Shown piece by piece: positions 1-7,703 of a DNA stretch of 36,611 nt. Within the stretch, counting starts at the first letter, position 1. The number at the start of each line of letters is the position of its first letter. Made by a program: the position numbers and the translations under genes. The stretch is from M55B165 sp964423265. Its GTDB lineage: Bacteria > Actinomycetota > Humimicrobiia > Humimicrobiales > Humimicrobiaceae. The notes beneath the pieces are model-generated. The model did no database searches, was not told where the DNA came from, and saw only the letters and a program-made list of their open reading frames with translations. Location of the stretch: assembly GCA_964423265.1 (NCBI GenBank), contig CAYREF010000017.1:1-36611 (forward strand). The letters are read 5' to 3'.

Positions 1-81
1 AGTTTTTTGGAAGTTTTGGATTTCCTAGTTACAAGAAATAGGGGATTTTAGATTACAAGTGTTTTACTAAGAAAAAAATAA

Positions 82-117
82 CTGGTTTTAAAAGATAAAG
101 CTTACATATATAATGTA
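82..117 (+). promoter_or_regulatory. possible otsA promoter
   Basis: A TATAAT hexamer lies at 109-114, about 35 bases before the otsA start. It sits inside an imperfect dyad with arms TACAT (103-107) and ATGTA (113-117). No good -35 hexamer is visible at the right distance; CTGGTT around 82-87 is a poor match. The surrounding 150 bases are very AT-rich, so a chance match is quite possible. Nothing else was recognised in bases 1-150. Confidence 0.3.
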
Positions 118-150
118 TATAAAATATGAAAGTAAAATAGATAAAATATT

Positions 151-1554
151 ATGGCAAAGAAGAAAAACCAAAGAATTATTGTAGTATCCAATAGAGTCCC
201 TTACAAAATATCCAGAACCCGCAAGGGAATAAAATACAAAAAAAGTGTAGGAGGTCTGGTTACTGCCCTTGACCCCATACTGCAAAAACAGGGAGGCCTG
301 TGGATAGGCTGGAATGGTTTATCTGGGAGGAATAAGTTTGGCAAAAAAATAGTGGATATGGAAGGCTATAAAGTAAAATTTTTAAACCTTTCCAAGAAAG
401 ATGTAAAGTTCTACTATCATGGATTTTCTAACCGTACTCTCTGGCCTTTATTCCACGGCTTTATATTCCAGGCTTTCTTTGACTTAAGTTATTGGAAGTC
501 TTACCGGAGGATAAACAATAAGTTTGCAAGCGAAGTACTGGAGGAAGTAAAGGATGATGACACCATCTGGGTCCAGGATTACCACCTGACACTTCTTCCT
601 TCCATACTGAGAAGTAAAAGGCCTAAGGCGAAGATATTATATTTCTTGCATATCCCATTTCCTTGTAATGAAATATACAGGGTACTTCCCTGGAACAGGC
701 AGATACTGGAGGGATTACTAGGCTGTGATGTAGTAGGGTTCCAGACAAAAAAGGATGCTCAAAATTTCTTATACAGCTGCAAGCAGGAGTTGGGGCTATC
801 TGTTGACTTCAGTGAGGGTACAGTAGACTATAACGGAAGGAAGGTAAATGTAAAAAGCTTCCCGATTTCAATTGATTACGGTAAGTTTAACAATATTGCA
901 AAAAAAAGTTCGATAAAGGAAATTTTCAGTGAATTCAATGCTTTTGAAAATGTTAAATTAGTCATAAGTGTGGAAAGGCTGGATTACACTAAAGGGATTA
1001 AGGAAAGGATATACTCAATACAGAGGTTTTTTGAAAAGTATCCTGAATACAAGAAAAAAGTAATTTTTGTTCAGATTTCTGTGCCCAGCAGAACCAAGAT
1101 AAAGGAGTACATACAGTTCAAGAGGGAAATAGATGAACTTGTAGGTAATATAAATGGTCAGTTTGCGGATGAATTGTGGTCGCCAATTAATTATTTATAT
1201 AAAACCATACCTCAGGAAAGACTTATATCCTATTACAAGGCAGCTGACATATGCCTGGTGACTCCACTGCGGGATGGGATGAATTTAATAGCTAAGGAAT
1301 ATGTAAGTTCTAATCCTGAGGGGAATGGGGTTTTAGTTTTGAGCAAGTTTGCAGGATCAGCAGAAGAAATGAGCAAGCATTCAGTAATGGTAAATCCTTT
1401 TGATTTTGAAGGTGTTGCCAACGGTATAAAGGGAGCCCTGGAAATGCCGGTAAAAGAAAGGAAGAAAAAGCTGTTTGCGCTAAGAGAAATAGTCAAAGAA
1501 AATAATATTTATAATTGGTCAAAAGATTTCCTCAAATATGCCCAGAATAGGTGA
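151..1554 (+). CDS. otsA: alpha,alpha-trehalose-phosphate synthase (UDP-forming), OtsA
   Basis: This glycosyltransferase family 20 enzyme joins glucose from UDP-glucose to glucose-6-phosphate to make trehalose-6-phosphate in the cytoplasm, the first step of compatible-solute trehalose synthesis. Family motifs are all present: VVSNRVP near the N-terminus, the GGLV loop around residue 34, GWNG, YHL and FLHIPFP in the N-terminal Rossmann half, then ERLDYTKGI (phosphate-binding Arg/Lys) and RDGMNLIAKEY (donor site) in the second half. The length of 467 residues is normal for a stand-alone OtsA. The ribosome binding site is weak (AAAGTAAAATAG). The otsB remnant follows directly. After the TGA stop the same frame stays open through helical, OtsB-linker-like sequence, so an ancestral OtsAB fusion is possible. 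Confidence 0.95.
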   Translation: MAKKKNQRIIVVSNRVPYKISRTRKGIKYKKSVGGLVTALDPILQKQGGLWIGWNGLSGRNKFGKKIVDMEGYKVKFLNLSKKDVKFYYHGFSNRTLWPLFHGFIFQAFFDLSYWKSYRRINNKFASEVLEEVKDDDTIWVQDYHLTLLPSILRSKRPKAKILYFLHIPFPCNEIYRVLPWNRQILEGLLGCDVVGFQTKKDAQNFLYSCKQELGLSVDFSEGTVDYNGRKVNVKSFPISIDYGKFNNIAKKSSIKEIFSEFNAFENVKLVISVERLDYTKGIKERIYSIQRFFEKYPEYKKKVIFVQISVPSRTKIKEYIQFKREIDELVGNINGQFADELWSPINYLYKTIPQERLISYYKAADICLVTPLRDGMNLIAKEYVSSNPEGNGVLVLSKFAGSAEEMSKHSVMVNPFDFEGVANGIKGALEMPVKERKKKLFALREIVKENNIYNWSKDFLKYAQNR

Positions 1555-1581
1555 GACAGGATTAAGCATTTATTAAGCGAG

Positions 1582-2334
1582 TTGGATAATGTATTTAGCA
1601 TTATAAAAAAGGAAAAATGTTTTCCTGTTCCTTGATTATGATGGGACTTTAGTGGGCATTAAGAAAAAGCCCCAGGATGCAAAGCCTTCAAAAAAGACCA
1701 GGAATATACTTCTAAAGCTAGCAGACAAAAACAATATTGTAACAGTCCTTGTTTCCGGCCACCCTATAGGTGATTTACTAAAATTCTTTAGCCAGGCCAG
1801 CATTAGCAATATAAGTTTTATTGGAGGCCACGGGGCAGAGTTAAAGTACAGCCGCAAAGACGTGTGCATATTGGATGCTGCAAAAAAGTAATGAGTCAAT
1901 TGGATAAAATTAAAGTAGAAGTGGAAAGCAGCTTAAAAGAGTTTCCCTGCTTTTATATTGAAGACAAGAAAGTATCTTTTGCAGTACATTATAGGAATTG
2001 CCCCAAAGTAAATCTGGGCAACTTGGAAAAAGTAAAAAGCACTATTGAAAAATATAGAAAAGTAATGCCTGTCAATGCCATTGAAGGAAAAAAAGTAATT
2101 GAAGTTAAATCTAGCAATATAAATAAGGGCAAGGCCATAAATGCTTTAAGGCAAAACTCTGGCTTAAATGATTCTATAAGCATATGCATGGGGGATGATG
2201 TGACTGATGAATACATGTTCAGGGAAAATGAAGGTGGTTTAAATATTAAAGTAGGCAGGGGCATTGAAAGCAAGGCAAATTATTACTTAGTAAATGTGGG
2301 TGAGGTACAAAAATTCTTAAATCTTTTTATCTAA
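1582..2334 (+). pseudogene. otsB: trehalose-6-phosphate phosphatase OtsB, reading frame broken twice
   Basis: OtsB is a HAD-superfamily phosphatase that releases trehalose from trehalose-6-phosphate. All family motifs are present but split between frames. FLFLDYDGTL (catalytic Asp pair, 1622-1651), VSGHPIGDLL and GGHGAEL lie in the frame ending with TAA at 1889-1891. KGKAIN and MGDDVTDEYMF lie in the frame running from about 1864 to 2334. Joining the frames at 1888 gives a continuous phosphatase. A second break is needed near the A5 run at 1613-1617, because the motif I frame has a TAA at 1604 and no ATG, GTG or TTG before the DYDGT motif; helical sequence leading into it lies in the otsA frame. 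The start is therefore uncertain (TTG 1582 is one option). This may be a real pseudogene, recoding, or homopolymer errors in the assembly. Confidence 0.75.
1882..1888 (+). other. A-AAA-AAG slippery heptamer at the otsB frame break
   Basis: In the upstream otsB frame the codons are GCA AAA AAG TAA. This contains A AAA AAG, the heptamer used for -1 frameshifting in E. coli dnaX, immediately before the zero-frame stop. A -1 slip continues as GTA ATG AGT, exactly the frame that encodes the rest of OtsB. A 7-bp stem (AAAGCAG 1925-1931, CTGCTTT 1947-1953) lies downstream, but at about 37 bases it is farther than known stimulatory structures. A single lost A from an A7 run would explain the break equally well. 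Confidence 0.4.
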
Positions 2335-3586
2335 GCATTTCAATAAATCCTTGGATTCTGGTCCTAAACTGACCTTTGGAATAGTTGTTTTTATCAACGC
2401 AGTCTCCATCCAGAATGAGGGTAGGTATCCCGATACCTGTTAATGAATCCTTTATAATCCTGGCTCCTGCATTATTTTGCCTGCACCCCCAGTGGGAAAA
2501 AATAACTGCGCCATCAATCCTGTAATCTTCAGCCATTTTCAATATTGTTTTTACCCGGTTATCAATAGGGCCCCTCAGGTAATGGGAAAGCATTTTCTTT
2601 GCCAGGCTCTGAAATGGATTGGCTGGGTCCAGTTTTGGCCAGTATACGTAATTTATCTCTTCAAAAACTATCTTGCAGTTTCCGTTTTCCATTAATTCAA
2701 AAATATCATTCCTGTAATAAGGCTTTAAATGCAACCACAGTATTTTTTTCTTGTGGTTGCTTTTTTGTTTACGTGTATAGGCTTTTAGTTCACGGTACAT
2801 ATTCTTATAAAGTAAAATGGCATCCCTGGTTCCGGCAAATCCATGGAAAGGAAGGATAAAATTAAGGCCGTTAAAATTTTGGGGGTAATCAATAAGAGTT
2901 CTCCTTATCTCGTTTACTTTAATAGCCCAATCCCTGAACTGATTAGAATTATGGATAATTTTTTTAAATTTATCCTGGTTAAGCTGCTTGCCTGTTTTTC
3001 TTGCTATGTCCCTGCTTATTTCTTTCAATTGCTCTGAAAGGTAGGTCAAAGATTTTTCATTGTAGTCATAAGGCACATCAATGAGGTAGAAATTTTTTTC
3101 TAATCCATATTTTTTTGCATAAATATAAAAGGACTTTTGTGCAGCATCACATGCCAGGTTGGTACATATTATAAATTTAGGCTTGGGAAATAAGTCCATT
3201 TCTACTGCTCCCGAGGCGCTTCTGTGGAATGTACATAAATCCTGTGAATACCAGTGTTTTGTGGCTGTAGATAAAGTTTTATCAGCAATGCCCATTGCGG
3301 CTGTAAAACCTGCTAGAACTTCAGGTAGGAATGGGGTAAGGCCAAGGCTGTAAAATAATTCATAGGGCAGGAACAGGGAGCCGTAAGCAACCCAGTTTTT
3401 TTCTGAATATGCTTCATGGAGGCTTTTTATGCTTGAAATATTAAGGTATTTATCGGAGACGGATTTAAATGTGCGGGTAAAAAAGAACAGTACGGGCTTT
3501 TTTGAAGCTACAGACAATATCCTTCTGATAAATTTCTGGTTTAGGTTTTGTCTTATTTTCTTTTTTAAGCTCTCTTTAAGGTTCAT
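2327..3586 (-). CDS. 2-hydroxyacyl-CoA dehydratase / benzoyl-CoA reductase-type subunit (HgdB-like, longer)
   Basis: This 419-residue protein belongs to the iron-sulfur D-component family (HgdA/HgdB, FldB/FldC, BcrB/BcrC), whose members do low-potential radical dehydrations or reductions of acyl-CoA substrates. Recognisable family sequence includes LPYELFYSLGLTPF, the Cys of QDLCTFHRS, CTNLACDA, SHWGCRQN, DGDCVDKNN and the C-terminal GQFRTRIQGFIEML. The Cys often found just before the PxE motif near the N-terminus is absent (AYGSLFLPYE). It starts 4 bases after the 355-residue paralogue, so the two probably form a heterodimer. The substrate cannot be read from the sequence. No ASKHA-type activator ATPase (HgdC/FldI) is in the window. 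Its 3' end overlaps that of otsB by 8 bases, and the two genes are convergent. Confidence 0.85.
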   Translation of the reverse strand: MNLKESLKKKIRQNLNQKFIRRILSVASKKPVLFFFTRTFKSVSDKYLNISSIKSLHEAYSEKNWVAYGSLFLPYELFYSLGLTPFLPEVLAGFTAAMGIADKTLSTATKHWYSQDLCTFHRSASGAVEMDLFPKPKFIICTNLACDAAQKSFYIYAKKYGLEKNFYLIDVPYDYNEKSLTYLSEQLKEISRDIARKTGKQLNQDKFKKIIHNSNQFRDWAIKVNEIRRTLIDYPQNFNGLNFILPFHGFAGTRDAILLYKNMYRELKAYTRKQKSNHKKKILWLHLKPYYRNDIFELMENGNCKIVFEEINYVYWPKLDPANPFQSLAKKMLSHYLRGPIDNRVKTILKMAEDYRIDGAVIFSHWGCRQNNAGARIIKDSLTGIGIPTLILDGDCVDKNNYSKGQFRTRIQGFIEMLR

Positions 3587-3590
3587 ATGT

Positions 3591-4658
3591 TTATATCATT
3601 TCTAAGAATGCTTGTATTCTGGTTTTTACCTGGCCTTCGGAAAAATTATTATATTCAATTTCTAGATATAGTGATGGCTTACCTAATTCTTTTAGTTCTT
3701 CCTTTAGCAGAGGGTAAAAGTATAAAGTATTGTCGCAAAATTTAAGGGAAATATAAATTATGCCATCAATATCATAAGTGTTAATGTTTTCTTTTACTTC
3801 TGTTAGCTTGTCACCGAGATTTGCAATTCTCATGCATGAAGGCTTGTTAATATATCTTTTTGCTATGGAACCGAGAAGATCGCTGCCCGTCTCTACAAGG
3901 CCTTCGAAATAACGGTTGGCGCTACAGGTATCCTGGTAGGAGATAGTGGCCTCCAAGCCTGAAAAAAGCTTCCACAGCCTGTCTTCATTTATAAAATTGC
4001 CTACCAGCAGGATATTGGGCTTCCTGTTTTTGGTTTCCTTTTTATCTACAGCTCTAATATAACTTTCCAGCTCCTTTACAAATACATGCGGGCTTGAGTT
4101 TGCTGATATCTTTAGAATCTCATTATAGCTGTCTATACTTATTATAGAATTTCTATACATATTGCTTAACTTTTTTAGGCTTATCCTTTTCTGGTTTAAG
4201 GCTTTTATCGATTCCCGTAGCCTTTTAGTGGTAACCTGGCTTCCTCCAATGCTATCCAGGAAGCTGGCCATTTTTTTTAAATTGTATTTAAAATAATCTA
4301 TAGCATCAGTTTTCTTGTTTTTTGGTATATCCAGCATAAATGTTGGAAGGCCTGAATATTTATTAACTGTATCAAATAGCCTTCTCATGCCGTCACATGA
4401 ATTAGTAAAAACAATTGCTTTAAAATCCATTTCGCCAGCTAAGAGATTTTCCCAAATGGATTTTAAGTACGGGCAAAAATTTATGGGAAAAAACCCTTCT
4501 GCTTTGCTGTATTCCTTAGTCCCGTAAATCCGGAAAGGGGTAAACCCTGCTGAATATATTAACTCTTCGGGGGTGTAGGTACACATCCATCCCACCAACT
4601 CTTTAGTTGTATTTGCGGAATCTCTGAAGTGCTCCTTTATGCTTTTAATCTTTTCCAT
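3591..4658 (-). CDS. 2-hydroxyacyl-CoA dehydratase / benzoyl-CoA reductase-type subunit (shorter partner)
   Basis: This 355-residue protein is the second member of the D-component pair. Motifs typical of the family are WMCTYTPEELIYSAGFTPF, FCPYLKS, TNSCDGMRRL, QDTCSANRYFEG, SLKFCDN and LEIEYNNFSEGQVKTRIQAF. The Cys residues of these motifs can supply cluster ligands. The start codon lies 14 bases inside the preceding lipoprotein gene, which implies translational coupling. The longer subunit follows 4 bases downstream. By family analogy each subunit carries its own cluster and the active site lies in one of them; which one, and the substrate, cannot be deduced here. The absence of an adjacent activator leaves a dehydratase, a reductase or a double-cubane-type protein all open. 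Confidence 0.85.
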   Translation of the reverse strand: MEKIKSIKEHFRDSANTTKELVGWMCTYTPEELIYSAGFTPFRIYGTKEYSKAEGFFPINFCPYLKSIWENLLAGEMDFKAIVFTNSCDGMRRLFDTVNKYSGLPTFMLDIPKNKKTDAIDYFKYNLKKMASFLDSIGGSQVTTKRLRESIKALNQKRISLKKLSNMYRNSIISIDSYNEILKISANSSPHVFVKELESYIRAVDKKETKNRKPNILLVGNFINEDRLWKLFSGLEATISYQDTCSANRYFEGLVETGSDLLGSIAKRYINKPSCMRIANLGDKLTEVKENINTYDIDGIIYISLKFCDNTLYFYPLLKEELKELGKPSLYLEIEYNNFSEGQVKTRIQAFLEMI

Positions 4659-5166
4659 ATATTATTTCTTCATTTCTTTCAAATTTTTGTGCTATTCCTA
4701 TATGGCCCCAGAAGTCTTCTATAGCCATTCCGTCTATAGTACCACTGTCTTTTCCATTAACAGTAATTTTTACTTCTTCTACTTCTTCAAATTGAGTTAG
4801 TGTATTGACTATTGAGTATATTGCTAAATTTTCTGTAGTAGAACTATGGGGGATACTCTGGCCGGTAATAATTTCTTCACTAAAATCAACCACAGCTGTA
4901 TGGTTTTCAATATTTACATAATTTACTTTAGCTGTTTCTGGTAATGTGGCTACAAGGCTTTCTTGTTTAGGCCCCTTTATTAGCTCCTGGATTGAATTTT
5001 TATAGATTCTGTCTGTGCTGGCATGCCTGCTTTCTTCTACTAGGTAGAAACTGTTTTCAATTTCTTTGGCAAAATACAAAGAAATTTCCTGTTTGGCGCA
5101 CCCTGCTATCATAAAGGGAATTAATATTATAACTACTAATATAGGAAAAATTATTTTAAATATCAT
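4645..5166 (-). CDS. GerMN-domain lipoprotein
   Basis: A hydrophobic N-terminal segment ends in the lipobox MIAGC, so the mature protein should be a lipoprotein on the outside of the membrane. The rest fits the GerMN domain found in the spore germination protein GerM and in the actinobacterial LpqB, with the signatures ELIKGP, TAVVDFSEE, AIYSIVNTL and VEEVKITVNG. I chose ATG 5166 because GAGGTGG sits 5 bases upstream; the longer reading from GTG 5175 would place the start inside that ribosome binding site. The gene overlaps the downstream dehydratase-type gene by 14 bases. A role with those cytoplasmic enzymes is not obvious. No sporulation genes are visible in the window, so a germination role is not implied. 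Confidence 0.75.
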   Translation of the reverse strand: MIFKIIFPILVVIILIPFMIAGCAKQEISLYFAKEIENSFYLVEESRHASTDRIYKNSIQELIKGPKQESLVATLPETAKVNYVNIENHTAVVDFSEEIITGQSIPHSSTTENLAIYSIVNTLTQFEEVEEVKITVNGKDSGTIDGMAIEDFWGHIGIAQKFERNEEIIYGKD

Positions 5167-5320
5167 TTTTACCACCTCACATATTTAACTCTAATAAATA
5201 TTAAAATAAAAGGAATATTTTGTATAGGGAAGGGTATATAAATATTTAAATATTACAAAATTTGATTTCTAGGTGTTATTATTATCTATGCTTATAAATC
5301 TATCTTTACAGGGAGGAATT
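5167..5320. promoter_or_regulatory. divergent intergenic region, GerMN lipoprotein / pncA
   Basis: About 150 bases of very AT-rich DNA separate two divergent genes, so promoters for both directions must lie here or further away. On the plus strand TTGATT (5262-5267) is a possible -35, but no convincing -10 follows at 16-18 bases. No hairpin or clear operator was seen. Confidence 0.35.
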
Positions 5321-5836
5321 ATGGAAAGCGGTTTAGTTATAGTTGACATGTTAAATGATTTCGTAAAAAAGGATGCTCCTCTTTATGTCCCCAATATTGA
5401 AAGCATTATCGACCCTATAAAAAGGGAAATAGAGAAGGCTAAGACCGGTGACCTGCCTGTAATTTATCTATGTGATAGCCATGACCAGAATGACAAGGAA
5501 TTTGATAAATTTCCTCCGCATGCAATTAAAAACACTGAAGGGGCTAAAGTAATTAACCAGCTTAGACCACGGGGCAGTGACATAATAATAAAGAAAGAAA
5601 CTTTTTTAGGCTTCTATAATACCAGGATGGATGAAATTCTGGATAAAATGTCTGTAGGCAAGCTAATTATTGTTGGCTGTGTGACTAATATTTGTGTTTA
5701 TTATTTGGCCATAGAAGCCGTATCTAGAGGATATAAGGTGGATGTTGTAAAGGATGCAGTTATTGGATTAAATAAAAGAGACCATAATTGGGCATTAAAT
5801 CAGATGAAAAATATTTTAAAGGTAAATATAATATAA
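5321..5836 (+). CDS. pncA: nicotinamidase (isochorismatase-like cysteine hydrolase)
   Basis: It probably hydrolyses nicotinamide to nicotinate for NAD salvage in the cytoplasm. The catalytic triad of the family is visible: Asp in IVDMLNDF, Lys in IIIKKETF and the nucleophilic Cys in GCVTNICVYYLA. A metal site of the CDSHDQ type and the PPHAIKNTEGAKV segment fit nicotinamidases. The start is set at ATG 5321 because GGGAGGAATT precedes it directly; a longer in-frame reading from 5273 adds an unrelated hydrophobic leader. The next gene, nicotinate phosphoribosyltransferase, uses its product and begins 10 bases downstream. This context supports nicotinamidase over other isochorismatase-fold hydrolases. 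Confidence 0.88.
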   Translation: MESGLVIVDMLNDFVKKDAPLYVPNIESIIDPIKREIEKAKTGDLPVIYLCDSHDQNDKEFDKFPPHAIKNTEGAKVINQLRPRGSDIIIKKETFLGFYNTRMDEILDKMSVGKLIIVGCVTNICVYYLAIEAVSRGYKVDVVKDAVIGLNKRDHNWALNQMKNILKVNII

Positions 5837-5846
5837 AGGGGCAGGC

Positions 5847-7013
5847 ATGTTTTATATTGCTAATGGAGATGACATAAAAGAAGGCAAAGTAACTGATATA
5901 TACTTTAAAAGGTCTGAGGAAATATTAAAAAAACTGGGAAAAGACGTTTCTGTAAAGGCTGAAGTATTTTTGAAGAGTTTCCCCAACAATTATCAATGGG
6001 GAGTCTTAGCCGGCATTGAAGAAAGTATTAACCTGCTGAAAAATGGTAAAGATATCTCAGTAAGGGGCATGGCGGAAGGGACTATATTTAAAGAGTTCGA
6101 ACCGGTAATGTCCATAGAGGGAAAATACCTGGATTTTGGAGTTTTTGAGACTTCCATCTTAGGGTTCCTTTGCCAGTCCAGCGGAATTGCTACTAAGGCA
6201 GCAAGGTGTAAGCTTGCCGCCGGGGATAAGCCTGTATATAGTTTTGGGGCCCGGAGGGTACACCCTGCAATTACCCCCATGGTCGAAAGATGCGCCTATA
6301 TTGGGGGCGCAGACGGGGTATCCACTATTTTAGGAGCAGAAGCCATAGGAGCTCAGGCAATTGGCACCATGCCCCATGCTTTAATCCTTATAGTAGGAGA
6401 TACAGTTGAAGCTACCAGGGCTTTTAATGAAATTATTAAGCCAAAGGTAAAAAGGATATCCCTTATTGACACTTTCAATGATGAAAAATTTGAGGCTATC
6501 AGGGTAAGCAAGGCTTTAGGCAAAGACCTGTTTGGAATAAGGCTGGATACCCCTGGGTCAAGGAGGGGAGATTTCAAGAAGATTTTAGAAGAAGTCAGAT
6601 GGGAGCTAGACATAAGAGGCTTTAAGGATATCAAGTTAGTGGTAAGTGGAGGTTTGGATGAAGATGATATCCTGGACTTGAATTATATTGTGGATGCATA
6701 TGGGGTAGGCACTTCAATTTCAGGGGCAAGGGTAATGGATTTTGCTCTGGATATTGTAGAGATAGAAGGTCAAAAAGTGGCCAAAAGGGGGAAAATGTCT
6801 GGGGCTAAAAAAGTGTTAAAGTGCCAGAATTGCTTTTACCATAAAACAGTTTTGGAAGAAGACAACACTAGTTACGGGTGTCCTGAGTGTGGAGGAAAGC
6901 TTGAAGACCTGTTTGTGGACATGATTAAGGGTAAAAAAGTGGTATATGGTTTTCCTTCAGCAGTAAAGATAAGGAAAAAAGTATTGCAACAGTTTAAATA
7001 TATAGAGTTATAG
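5847..7013 (+). CDS. pncB: nicotinate phosphoribosyltransferase with C-terminal zinc ribbon
   Basis: It converts nicotinate and PRPP to nicotinate mononucleotide, completing the salvage step begun by the adjacent nicotinamidase. Diagnostic sequence includes the SSGIATKAAR segment, SFGARRVHPAITPM, YIGGADGVS, IRLDTPGSRRGDF and VVSGGLDEDDI, typical of the shorter, archaeal-type branch of the family. The C-terminus carries a CxxC...CxxC pair (CQNC and CPEC, about residues 329-355), i.e. a zinc ribbon. The 388-residue length matches this branch and is shorter than E. coli PncB. A good ribosome binding site (AAGGGGCAGG) precedes ATG 5847. Confidence 0.9.
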   Translation: MFYIANGDDIKEGKVTDIYFKRSEEILKKLGKDVSVKAEVFLKSFPNNYQWGVLAGIEESINLLKNGKDISVRGMAEGTIFKEFEPVMSIEGKYLDFGVFETSILGFLCQSSGIATKAARCKLAAGDKPVYSFGARRVHPAITPMVERCAYIGGADGVSTILGAEAIGAQAIGTMPHALILIVGDTVEATRAFNEIIKPKVKRISLIDTFNDEKFEAIRVSKALGKDLFGIRLDTPGSRRGDFKKILEEVRWELDIRGFKDIKLVVSGGLDEDDILDLNYIVDAYGVGTSISGARVMDFALDIVEIEGQKVAKRGKMSGAKKVLKCQNCFYHKTVLEEDNTSYGCPECGGKLEDLFVDMIKGKKVVYGFPSAVKIRKKVLQQFKYIEL

Positions 7014-7021
7014 GGGGATAG

Positions 7022-7690
7022 ATGGGAGTAAAACTGTTTTTGGTAAGGCATGGTCAGACCCAATGGAATCTGGAAGGAAGGTATCAGGGGGACAGGGATA
7101 TAGAACTTACGCCTATAGGTGTAAAACAAGGAGAACTTGCGTCCAGGTATTTATCAAATGTTAATTTTTCAAATATTTATAGCAGCCCTTTAAAGAGGGC
7201 TCTGCATACTGCTAATATTTTAAATAATAGCAGAGGCAAAGAAATAATAACCAGGGGGAATTTAAAGGAAATTAATTTTGGCAAATGGGAAGGATTAAAG
7301 TTTTCCCAGATAAATGACAAATACCATGATGACTATCAGGACTGGCTCGAGGACCCTTTTAGCAGCCCGCCAACTGAAGGGGAAGATTTTGGTTCCTTTA
7401 TCGAGAGGACTTCTAATGAGATAAACAATATTGTTCAGGAGAATAAAGATAGGTCTAATGTAGCAATTGCCACCCATGGTGGGGTAATAATAGCCTTGCT
7501 TGTGCATTGGCTGAGGATACCTAAGTCACGCTGGCGTTCGTTAATACAAAGACAGGCAGCTATAAATGTTGCTGTAATCCATGAGGGGTTTCCTTATGTG
7601 TCTTTGGTAAATTATACTGGACATTTACATGATGTTTATGATGAAGGCGATGATAAGGTTATAGAAATTTATAGCAAAATTAAAAAATAA
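7022..7690 (+). CDS. histidine phosphatase family protein (phosphoglycerate mutase-like)
   Basis: A two-histidine phosphatase of 222 residues. The phosphorylated His is in LVRHGQTQWN, the catalytic Glu region is LKEINFGKWEGL and the second His is in IATHGGVI. The ERYQGD-like stretch GRYQGDRDIELTPIG is typical of GpmB/CobC-type members. The family covers broad-specificity phosphatases, alpha-ribazole phosphatase and cofactor-dependent mutases, and the sequence alone does not decide between them. It starts 8 bases after the NAD salvage gene behind an AGGGGGATAG site, and is followed 13 bases later by a MscS channel, so it is likely part of one operon with both. Confidence 0.85.
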   Translation: MGVKLFLVRHGQTQWNLEGRYQGDRDIELTPIGVKQGELASRYLSNVNFSNIYSSPLKRALHTANILNNSRGKEIITRGNLKEINFGKWEGLKFSQINDKYHDDYQDWLEDPFSSPPTEGEDFGSFIERTSNEINNIVQENKDRSNVAIATHGGVIIALLVHWLRIPKSRWRSLIQRQAAINVAVIHEGFPYVSLVNYTGHLHDVYDEGDDKVIEIYSKIKK

Positions 7691-7703
7691 GGGAGGTTTA
7701 TTC

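Noticed and set aside
88..285. Minus-strand reading frame of 65 codons overlapping the otsA start
   Set aside because: It is hydrophobic and low-complexity, covers the antisense of otsA and its AT-rich leader, and has no recognisable domain.
1889..1953. Stem AAAGCAG/CTGCTTT as a frameshift stimulator
   Set aside because: It lies about 37 bases beyond the slippery site with a 15-base loop; known stimulators lie within about 5-10 bases, so it is not counted as support.
5273..5320. Longer nicotinamidase reading from 5273
   Set aside because: The extra 16 residues are unlike the family and the GGGAGG ribosome binding site lies inside them, directly before ATG 5321.
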